From NCBI GenBank assembly GCA_964595955.1, contig CAZQSF010000026.1, positions 1 through 43,782 on the forward strand: a stretch of 43,782 nucleotides of DNA, written 5' to 3'. The notes beneath the pieces were generated by a model. It did no database searches and had not been told where the DNA came from. It saw nothing but the letters and a program-made list of their open reading frames with translations. The first letter of the stretch is position 1; every line of letters begins with the position of its first letter. Source of the stretch: JAJDFU01 sp964595955 (lineage in GTDB: Bacteria > Bacteroidota > Bacteroidia > Chitinophagales > Saprospiraceae). Below, one piece after another: positions 7,552 to 14,327 of this stretch. Made by a program: the position numbers and the translations under genes.

Positions 7552-9003
7552 ATGAACAGGCAGATCATGCAGACCACCCCCATTCAACCCGGCGAATTCG
7601 AACCCCACCGACATTGGTATGACAAGGCATTGAATGCCACGATCCATCCCATGATCCATTTCTTCCTCAACCTGAGAATGGAGCGCATCATCAACCGGTA
7701 CTGCCACCTGCACCCGCAGGTACAACCTCACATCCTGGAAGACATCCTGCGGCGGCCCTGCAAACACTTCCTATGGGCAGGAGCCGACCTGTTCAATGTG
7801 ACCTCGGCCGGGGGCAAGCGTCAGATGGTGATTATTGAAAACAATTCCTGTCCTTCGGGGCAGAAGTCGATGCCGCTTTTTGACGACACCAAAGAACAGG
7901 GAGGCTACCGGTTTCTCATCGAACGAAGCTTCAAGCCGTATGTTCGACAGCGCCGGCAGACGGTAAAAGGGGGGCTGGCCGTAGTGTACGACAAGAACCC
8001 CATGGAAGCTTCGGGCTACGCCGCCGTGATGGCCGATGTCTTTCAGGAACCCGTGCATTTCGTATCCTTTTATCACACCGAACCCGACCCCTGCGTCCGA
8101 TTCAGTGCTGACCGGGTCATGGAGGTGCGCAACGCCCAGGGCGAATGGGTGCCCATCCGGGCGGCTTTCCGCTACCTGACCCAAAAACCCTGGAACCGGC
8201 TCCCTACCCATTCGCGCACCCGAATCTTCAACCCCATCACCGCCTGCCTGGCCGGAGGGCGGAATAAAATGGTCGCCGCCAAAGCCTACGACATCTACAA
8301 TACCGAACTGGCTGAGCACAACCTGAAAATCAATACTCCGGAGACCATCTGGGATGTAAGCAAAAACGAAATCCCGCTCTGGGTGCAGAAAATGGGAGGC
8401 CAGGCCGTTATCAAAGTCCCCTACTCCAACGCCGGACAGGGGGTTTTCACCATCGTTACGCCGGATGAGCTGGATCAGTTCATGGCCATGGCGTTTGACT
8501 ACGACCAGTTCATCGTGCAAAGTCTGATCGGCAACTATCGCTGGAGCTCCGTCACCCGGGCCGGGCGGCTCTATCACGTGGGTACCATTCCAAATGCGAA
8601 AGGCAATACCTATGTGGCCGACCTGCGGATGATGGTATGCAGTACGGATGAGGGCATACGGCCGCTGAGTATTTATGCCCGCCGGGCCGCCATGCCACTT
8701 GCCGACCGGATCGAATCCGGCACCGACTCCTGGGGCATGCTGGGCACCAACCTCAGCATCAAGAAGGAAGACGGCGGATGGGGCAGCGACACCAACCGCC
8801 TGCTGCTCATGGACCGCCGCGACTTCAACAAACTGGGCCTGGGCCTGGACGACCTCATTGAGGCCTATATCCAGACCGTCCTGTCCATGGTGGCCATAGA
8901 CAAAATGGCCGAAACCCTCACCAACAAACAGGGTCGCTTTCGAATCCGGCTTTTCCGGTCGCTCAACGACGATCCGGCCTTGCTGGATGAAGTGTTTCAC
9001 TAG
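7552..9003 (+). CDS. ATP-grasp-like protein of unknown substrate, first gene of a three-gene operon
   Basis: A 483-residue cytoplasmic protein (no signal peptide or membrane segment). The C-terminal part looks like an ATP-grasp fold: Lys288 in QAVIKVPYSNAGQGVF with a Gly-rich loop at 291-298, a linker-strand FIVQSLIG at about 320-327 as in ATP-grasp hinge strands, DLRMMV at 357-362 and GTNLS at 398-402 where the Mg/ATP-binding residues would lie. The N-terminal part has an unusual motif IIENNSCPSGQKSMP at 94-108 and conserved-looking His/Tyr clusters (PHRHWYDKALN). I do not recognise a named family. It is followed 17 bp later by a second ATP-grasp gene and then an aspartoacylase-like hydrolase, so it probably ligates an acid to an amine in a small-molecule or peptide pathway. 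A second ATG at 7567 is a possible start. Confidence 0.7.
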   Translation: MNRQIMQTTPIQPGEFEPHRHWYDKALNATIHPMIHFFLNLRMERIINRYCHLHPQVQPHILEDILRRPCKHFLWAGADLFNVTSAGGKRQMVIIENNSCPSGQKSMPLFDDTKEQGGYRFLIERSFKPYVRQRRQTVKGGLAVVYDKNPMEASGYAAVMADVFQEPVHFVSFYHTEPDPCVRFSADRVMEVRNAQGEWVPIRAAFRYLTQKPWNRLPTHSRTRIFNPITACLAGGRNKMVAAKAYDIYNTELAEHNLKINTPETIWDVSKNEIPLWVQKMGGQAVIKVPYSNAGQGVFTIVTPDELDQFMAMAFDYDQFIVQSLIGNYRWSSVTRAGRLYHVGTIPNAKGNTYVADLRMMVCSTDEGIRPLSIYARRAAMPLADRIESGTDSWGMLGTNLSIKKEDGGWGSDTNRLLLMDRRDFNKLGLGLDDLIEAYIQTVLSMVAIDKMAETLTNKQGRFRIRLFRSLNDDPALLDEVFH

Positions 9004-9020
9004 CTTTCAATAACCTGCCT

Positions 9021-10043
9021 ATGAATGCCTATCGCATGCTCGTTCTGACCGATGCCGGTACGCACTTCTCGCAGAATGCAATCTACGAGCTGCTTCCGGC
9101 CCTGCGCAGGCACCCGGCCTGCGTTCAGCTGGACGTCGCCAGCCGCCACCTGGAGGCAAACCGGTCCTTTTTTGGGCGGATGGCAAGTACCGAACTGTGG
9201 GTGACCTCCGTAGACGACGACTTTGCCTACCATACCGATGGCCGGGCTTTCAGCCGGGGGCTTCGAAAAGCAAGCCTTCGCGATTACGATTGGCTCTTTA
9301 TGCGCCTGCCCAGGCCCATCGCCGGAGAGTTTTGGGACTTTCTGGCCCAGCACTTTCCCACAGCCCAAATCATCAATCGCCCCGACGGCATTTCGGCAAG
9401 TTCGTCCAAAGCCTTTCTCTTGCAAGTGCCCGAGCTTTGCCCTCCTTTGCGCCTGTGCACATCGATCGAAGATGTAGAGGCCTTCAAAGCCGAGCATCCG
9501 ATCGTGCTCAAGCCCCTGGAAAACTACGGTGGGCAAGGGCTCATACGCATCGAAGACAATAGCGTATGGCTGGGTCGAAGGCGAATTCCCTACTCCCGGT
9601 TTCGGGAACAACTCGCCCGGCACCCTTTTGTCTTTCTGGGCATGAAATACCTAAGCCAGGTGGTCAAGGGCGACAAGCGCATCGTCGTCATCAACGGCCA
9701 GGTGCTGGGGGCCGCCCTTCGACTCCCGCCCCGGGGATCCTGGCTGTGCAATGCCGCTCAGGGCGGACGGGCCATAGCGGCCTCCCTGAGTCCGGAGGAA
9801 GAACAAATGGCCGGCAAATTGACTTCTTTATTATCCCCGCTGGGCATCGTATTTTTCGGCTTCGACACCCTGGAAGACGACAGCGGGCAACGCCTGCTCT
9901 CCGAGGTCAACACCCTCAGCGTGGGCGGTTTGCCCCAGATTCAGCAACTCAGCGGACGCCCCGTACTCCGGCAGGCAGCTGACCTCATATGGACCTATGT
10001 AAACGAAACCACACATGGAAGACCCGATCTGGCCGTCAAATAG
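9021..10043 (+). CDS. Glutathione synthetase-like ATP-grasp ligase
   Basis: A 340-residue protein with the layout of prokaryotic glutathione synthetase/RimK-type ATP-grasp ligases. An N-terminal Rossmann-like part (MLVLTDAG) is followed by FMRLPRPI at 93-100 and INRPDGI at 118-124, as in GshB where a Met-Arg-.-Pro and an N-P-.-.-I motif occur. The ATP-grasp core shows Lys164 and GGQG in VLKPLENYGGQGL (162-174), GDKRIVVINGQVLGAALR at 217-234 and the metal ligands Glu295 and Asn297 in LLSEVNTLSVGG. It lacks an N-terminal extension and is slightly longer than GshB (about 315). It overlaps the next gene by 29 bp. It is expected to make an amide or peptide bond using ATP. Whether the product is glutathione or another compound is unknown; the companion genes argue against plain glutathione. 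Confidence 0.85.
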   Translation: MNAYRMLVLTDAGTHFSQNAIYELLPALRRHPACVQLDVASRHLEANRSFFGRMASTELWVTSVDDDFAYHTDGRAFSRGLRKASLRDYDWLFMRLPRPIAGEFWDFLAQHFPTAQIINRPDGISASSSKAFLLQVPELCPPLRLCTSIEDVEAFKAEHPIVLKPLENYGGQGLIRIEDNSVWLGRRRIPYSRFREQLARHPFVFLGMKYLSQVVKGDKRIVVINGQVLGAALRLPPRGSWLCNAAQGGRAIAASLSPEEEQMAGKLTSLLSPLGIVFFGFDTLEDDSGQRLLSEVNTLSVGGLPQIQQLSGRPVLRQAADLIWTYVNETTHGRPDLAVK

Positions 10044-11004
10044 AGCCGAAGATATCATCCAAGAACTCGACCTGGACCGCGCACCGGCCGGTGAGATTAC
10101 ACGTCAAATGATCCACCTGGTCAGCGACGGCATCGGCATGCCCGTACTGGTGCCCGTACTCATCGCACGGGGCCTGGCCGACGGTCCGGTGCTGGGACTT
10201 ACCGCAGCCGTACACGGCAACGAACTCAACGGCATTCCGGTCGTTCAGCGCCTGTTCAAAGAGCTGGATCCCCTTCAGCTGCGCGGCACGGTCGTAGGAG
10301 TACCGGTAGTGAATGTTCCGTCCCTCCATCGAAAAAAAAGACGGTTTATCGACGGTACCGACCTCAACCACGTGATGCCCGGTGAAGAGGACGGCAACGT
10401 ATCGCAGGTGTATGCCTACCGCATCGTCAACCGCATCATAAAGGCCTTTGACTACCTGGTGGACCTGCATACGGCCAGCTTCGGTCGCATTAACTCCTAC
10501 TACATCCGGGCAGATCTCCAGGACCCGGTGACGCGCGAAATGGCCCTCCTGCAAAACGCCCAGATCGTCGTACATAAACCCAATACCGACGGCACCCTGC
10601 GCGGGGCAGCCAGCGAAATGGGCATTCACGCCATCACCCTTGAAGTAGGCGACCCCAACACCTTTCAAAAAGGAATGATCCGGTCCGGGCTGACGGGCAT
10701 CTTCAACCTCTTGTTTCACCTCAATATGCTGGAAGGAGAAACCGAAGCGCCCCAGCAACCCGCCGTGCTTTGCACGGACTCTTACTGGATGTATACCGAT
10801 GCAGGGGGCATTTTGCTGGTTCAGCCGGGCCTGACCCAAAGCGTGAGGAAGGGCCAAACCATAGCGACCCTCCGCAATATCTTCGGCGACCTGGTCAAGG
10901 AGTACAGGGCTCCGGAAGACGGCATAATCATCGGGAAGAGCGTAAGCCCCATCAACCAGACCGGAGGCCGCATCCTGCACCTGGGGATCCCCGGCCCGGT
11001 CTAA
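10015..11004 (+). CDS. Succinylglutamate desuccinylase/aspartoacylase family zinc hydrolase
   Basis: A 329-residue protein of the AstE/AspA branch of M14-like zinc hydrolases. Zinc ligands His67 and Glu70 lie in AAVHGNELNG, and His152 in DLHTAS. The substrate-binding pattern RRFIDGTDLNHVMPG at 109-123 and the likely catalytic Glu210 in AITLEVG are present. A C-terminal beta domain (DAGGILLVQPGLTQSVRKGQTIATL) follows, typical of the family. The enzymes cleave N-acyl-amino acids or amide-linked carboxylates. The ATG at 10015 overlaps the upstream ATP-grasp gene by 29 bp; an internal Met32 is a less likely alternative. Its stop codon TAA shares three bases with the stop of the convergent pepT gene. 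It probably trims or recycles the product of the two ATP-grasp ligases, or makes their substrate; this is inferred from the operon. Confidence 0.85.
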   Translation: MEDPIWPSNRAEDIIQELDLDRAPAGEITRQMIHLVSDGIGMPVLVPVLIARGLADGPVLGLTAAVHGNELNGIPVVQRLFKELDPLQLRGTVVGVPVVNVPSLHRKKRRFIDGTDLNHVMPGEEDGNVSQVYAYRIVNRIIKAFDYLVDLHTASFGRINSYYIRADLQDPVTREMALLQNAQIVVHKPNTDGTLRGAASEMGIHAITLEVGDPNTFQKGMIRSGLTGIFNLLFHLNMLEGETEAPQQPAVLCTDSYWMYTDAGGILLVQPGLTQSVRKGQTIATLRNIFGDLVKEYRAPEDGIIIGKSVSPINQTGGRILHLGIPGPV

Positions 11005-12245
11005 CCGGCCTTTTCCTCCCAGATGCGCACCAGATGAACAAGGGTGTCGACGGCTTTCTGCATATCCTGAACGCTGGTCCATTCCTGCTTGGAGTGAAAG
11101 GCGTATTCGCCGGCAAATACATTGGGGCAGGGCAGCCCCATGAAGGATAAGCGCGAACCGTCCGTCCCTCCTCGAATGCTGCCCTTGTGCACCGTCACGC
11201 CCGCGCGCTCCATCGCCTCGGCTGCATAGGCTGCCACCTCGGGATGATGCTGCAACACTTCCTTCATATTTCGGTATTGTTCCTTGATAATTAGCTCGTA
11301 AGACGAACGGGGATAGGCTTTCAGAACGTCCTGGACGATGCCTTCCAATTCGGCAGCGTGCACCGGGAGTTTCTCCGTTTCGAAATCCCGCAGGATGAAA
11401 TCAATGGAGGCCCGCTCGACATTTCCCGCTACCTGAACCGGATGAAGAAACCCCTCGCGCCCCTGGGTGCTCTCCGGGCTGAGGCGATCCTTTGGCAAAC
11501 GGGCCAGCACTTCGCCCGCAGCCTTGATCGCGCTTTCCATATTGCCTTTGGCAAAGCCGGGGTGCGCACTTACTCCATGGATGACCACGGTGGCCGCATC
11601 GGCACTGAAGGTTTCATCTTCCAGGTTGCCCCTCCGCTCGCCATCCACCGTATAGCCGAAGTCGGCGCCCAGCTTTTCGATATCCACCTTATCCACACCG
11701 CGCCCGATCTCTTCATCCGGCGTAAACAGTATGCGCACCGTGCCGTGCTTCACCTCGGGGTGGCGTGTGAAATACTCCACCGCGTTCATGATCTCCGCCA
11801 GCCCTGCCTTGTTATCTGCCCCTAATAGCGTGGTGCCCGAAGCCGTGACAATATCGTTGCCCACCTGCTCGGCCAGATGCGGGTGATCCTCCACGCGCAG
11901 TACGACCTTTGGATCGTCGGGCAAAGCTATGGGACGGCCGTCCCACTTGCGGTGGACGATGGGCTTCACCCCCTTGCCGCTGGCATCTGGAGAGGTATCC
12001 ATATGGGAGCAGAGGCAAATCACCAGTACCTGTTTCTTTGTATTGGAAGGAAGGGTAGCATACACATAGCCGTATTCGTCCAGCTCGGCATCCTCAAGCC
12101 CCAACTCCTTTAATTCCTCAACCAACAGACGCCCCAGGTTTTTCTGCTTTTCCGTAGAGGGCACCTTTTCCGATGCGGGGTCCGACTGAGTATCAATTTG
12201 AACGTAGCGCAAAAAGCGATCTAAAACGCTGTAATCAATTTCCAT
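11001..12245 (-). CDS. pepT: Peptidase T (tripeptide aminopeptidase)
   Basis: A 414-residue M20B metallopeptidase, the normal length for PepT. The metal-site residues are all visible: His81 and Asp83 in SHMDTSPD, Asp144 in LLGADNKAG, the catalytic/metal pair Glu178-Glu179 in TPDEEIG, Asp201 in TVDGERRG, and the last His in EYAFHSKQEW near the C-terminus. It removes N-terminal residues from tripeptides in the cytoplasm. The stop codon (TAG on the minus strand) at 11001-11003 overlaps the stop of the convergent aspartoacylase-like gene. Upstream is a 211-bp region shared with the divergent TonB-C-like gene. Nothing in it is unusual. Confidence 0.95.
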   Translation of the reverse strand: MEIDYSVLDRFLRYVQIDTQSDPASEKVPSTEKQKNLGRLLVEELKELGLEDAELDEYGYVYATLPSNTKKQVLVICLCSHMDTSPDASGKGVKPIVHRKWDGRPIALPDDPKVVLRVEDHPHLAEQVGNDIVTASGTTLLGADNKAGLAEIMNAVEYFTRHPEVKHGTVRILFTPDEEIGRGVDKVDIEKLGADFGYTVDGERRGNLEDETFSADAATVVIHGVSAHPGFAKGNMESAIKAAGEVLARLPKDRLSPESTQGREGFLHPVQVAGNVERASIDFILRDFETEKLPVHAAELEGIVQDVLKAYPRSSYELIIKEQYRNMKEVLQHHPEVAAYAAEAMERAGVTVHKGSIRGGTDGSRLSFMGLPCPNVFAGEYAFHSKQEWTSVQDMQKAVDTLVHLVRIWEEKAG

Positions 12246-12456
12246 CTTTTAACAAAACTTTAACAAGTTGTCAATCCAATCATTTGCCGTTGAGAAGGCA
12301 GCAGGGCATCGGCGCATTTTTGGCAACCCTCCTTTCCCCAACAAAAATTTGCCGGGCCGGCAAGTGTCGGCGGCAGGGTGATGAAGCGCATTGCATCCGG
12401 CTGAACATCCATTGAAATTACACAAAGAAATCACCATTCACCCAAAAGATCGTCCT

Positions 12457-12891
12457 ATGAAGATTCGAATGATCCCGATTGTATGGTTTGCACTGGGCCT
12501 GTTGCCGCTTTTCGGCCAGCAGGAAAGTGCCCGCTTGGTAGCCGGTGAAAAGGCTCCGGCACCGGATGAGAAGCCCTGGCTGGTCCAGGCCATGCCGTCT
12601 TTTCCAGGCGGAGCCCAGGCGTTGCAGCAGTTTTTCAGGCCCGTCCTGGAATCCGCTGAAGCCACTCTCCGCCAACAGGCCTGGGAAGGTCGCATGGAAA
12701 TCAGAGCTTACCTGGACCGGTACGGGCAAATACACCAGGCTGAAGTGGCCAGTTGCCCGGATCCGGGCTTGGAGGTGGCCTTGACAAGCCACGCTTTGAA
12801 TATGCCTCGCTGGCGCCCCGGTGTTCAAGCGGGCCGGGCCGTTCCGACCCGGGTGAGCATTCCCATTGCCCTGCAGTTCAACCGTCCGTGA
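12457..12891 (+). CDS. Small secreted TonB C-terminal-like protein
   Basis: A 144-residue protein with a signal peptide (MKIRMIPIVWFALGLLPLFGQ). The mature part resembles a TonB C-terminal domain: MPSFPGGAQALQQFF at 46-60 has the FPGG..AL..F pattern common in Bacteroidota TonB-like domains, then a strand MEIRAYLDRYGQIHQAEV and a terminal W.PG...G.AV.TRVSIPI strand. There is no membrane anchor or Pro-rich linker, so it is probably not a true energy transducer but a periplasmic protein with this fold. The start was set at the ATG at 12457 because it gives a proper signal peptide; the open frame extends 22 codons further upstream. Confidence 0.75.
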   Translation: MKIRMIPIVWFALGLLPLFGQQESARLVAGEKAPAPDEKPWLVQAMPSFPGGAQALQQFFRPVLESAEATLRQQAWEGRMEIRAYLDRYGQIHQAEVASCPDPGLEVALTSHALNMPRWRPGVQAGRAVPTRVSIPIALQFNRP

Positions 12892-12907
12892 CGGGCGATT
12901 GAGCTAC

Positions 12908-12940
12908 AAAAAAAGCGCCCTGCAAACTGCAGCGGCGCTT
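12908..12940 (-). terminator. Intrinsic terminator of glutamine synthetase
   Basis: AAGCGCC at 12913-12919 pairs with GGCGCTT at 12934-12940, with an inner CTGC/GCAG extension. A run of seven A at 12908-12914 becomes the U-tract on the minus strand. It lies 36 bp after the glnA stop and 17 bp after the stop of the convergent plus-strand gene, which it may also serve. Confidence 0.8.
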
Positions 12941-12975
12941 CTTCCGGTTCCGATGCCGTGCCGGCCTTGGCCGGA

Positions 12976-14013
12976 TTAGCTCTTTGCCGGCTCCTTGGCG
13001 TTTTTCTTGGCTTTGCCAACCATATTCATGGTTTTGAGGATCCGGGCGGCTACGCGATAGGGGTCGGCATGGGAAGCCGGCCGGCGATCTTCGAGATAAC
13101 CCTTCCATTCCTGTGCCGTAGACACGGGAATTCGAATGGAAGCGCCCCGGTCGCTTACGCCGTAGCTGAATCTGTCGATAGCCTGGGTTTCGTGCAGGCC
13201 GGTAAGCCGCAATTCGTTGTTGGAACCGTACTCGGCTATGTGATCCTCGTGAGTGGCCTGGAAAGCCTTCATCAGTTCTTCGATGTACTCTTTCCCGCCG
13301 CGCTCGCGCAGAAATTTATTGGAAAAGTTGGTATGCATACCCGATCCGTTCCAATCTCCCTTGATGGGTTTGGGATGAAATTCTATCTCCACCTGATACT
13401 TCTCGGCCACCCGGTGCAGCAGGTAGCGGCACACCGTCAGATCGTCGCAGGCTTTTTTGGCGCCGCGCCCGAAGCATTGAAATTCCCATTGGCCCAGCAT
13501 CACCTCGGCATTAATACCCGTGATCTCAATTCCGGCTTCCAGGCAGAGGTCCAGATGCTCCTCTACGATGTCGCGGCCGGCGGCATTGCCGTGCCCTACG
13601 GAGCAATAGTAGGGGCCCTGCGGCCGCGGATAGCCATTCGAAGGGAAGCCCAGCGGCAGGCCTTTGCGGGTAAGCACGTACTCTTGCTCAAAGCCCAGCC
13701 AGAGATCTTCATCGTCTTCGTACAGGGCACGGGTGTTGCTTTCATGAGGAGTACCGTCGGGATTGAGCACTTCGCAAACGACCAGAAAGGCATTCTGCCG
13801 CCCTTTGTCGGCATAGACGCGAACCGGCTTCAGCAGGCAATCCGAATTGCTGCCCTCGGCCTGTTGGGTAGAACTTCCATCGAAAGACCAAGTGGGAATG
13901 GACTTCAGATCGCCGTCGAAAAAGTCCATTTCGATGATCTTGGTTTTGCTTCGCATGTTGGGTTCGGGCTTGTAGCCGTCCAGCCAGATGTACTCAAATT
14001 TAAAATTAGCCAT
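12976..14013 (-). CDS. glnA: Glutamine synthetase, type II (eukaryote-like)
   Basis: A 345-residue protein matching the short GSII family rather than the 450-residue GSI or 700-residue GSIII. Visible landmarks: WSFDGSSTQQAEGSNSDC near residues 42-59, LGFEQEYVL with the metal-binding glutamates, the segment GPYYCSVG, INAEVMLGQWEFQ, the ATP/glutamate segment HPKPIKGDWNGSGMHTN, and RGASIRIP near the C-terminus. It condenses glutamate and ammonia to glutamine with ATP in the cytoplasm. GSII is common in Bacteroidota of the Saprospiria. The 5' untranslated region carries a perfect 12-bp inverted repeat about 49 bp before the start codon. The C-terminus ends in a Lys/Ala-rich tail. Confidence 0.96.
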   Translation of the reverse strand: MANFKFEYIWLDGYKPEPNMRSKTKIIEMDFFDGDLKSIPTWSFDGSSTQQAEGSNSDCLLKPVRVYADKGRQNAFLVVCEVLNPDGTPHESNTRALYEDDEDLWLGFEQEYVLTRKGLPLGFPSNGYPRPQGPYYCSVGHGNAAGRDIVEEHLDLCLEAGIEITGINAEVMLGQWEFQCFGRGAKKACDDLTVCRYLLHRVAEKYQVEIEFHPKPIKGDWNGSGMHTNFSNKFLRERGGKEYIEELMKAFQATHEDHIAEYGSNNELRLTGLHETQAIDRFSYGVSDRGASIRIPVSTAQEWKGYLEDRRPASHADPYRVAARILKTMNMVGKAKKNAKEPAKS

Positions 14014-14327
14014 CGTCTTTAGTTGAATAAGTGATCAAAAGGTAGTTTGGGACCTTAGCAAGAGAGGTCAGGCTCCCATTTCGGCGCCTGACCTCTCCGG
14101 CCGATGTCCTCCGCTTTCGTCGATCGAGCGGTTCCATTTTTCGCACCTTGCCTGACACACACACTATTTCAGCAGTTTGCTTTGCGATCCATACGCCTTA
14201 ATGCCCACCGAATCCCCTTTTCTTCCAGGGAGGTGAGCCAAAAGATTTCCTTCGATACGGGTTAGGGAAGTTTTACTGCTCGTTGCGAAATAATGTACAA
14301 ATATAGAATATTCCATTTACAACAGAA
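14014..14327. other. Intergenic region between divergent glnA and helix-hairpin-helix gene
   Basis: 314 bp without a gene. It contains the inverted repeat at 14062-14097 and an A/T-rich stretch at about 14285-14325 next to the plus-strand start. I found no exact TAnnTTTG box for either gene and no small open frame worth calling. Confidence 0.6.
14062..14097. repeat. Perfect 12-bp inverted repeat upstream of glnA
   Basis: GAGAGGTCAGGC at 14062-14073 and its exact reverse complement GCCTGACCTCTC at 14086-14097, separated by 12 bases. No T-run follows in either direction, so it is not a standard terminator. It could be a regulator-binding palindrome or a stable hairpin in the glnA leader RNA. 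Confidence 0.8.

Noticed and set aside
12958..14022. Long plus-strand open frame antisense to glutamine synthetase.
   Set aside because: It mirrors the GC-rich third-position bias of glnA, has no recognisable domain, and the minus strand carries an unmistakable GSII enzyme.
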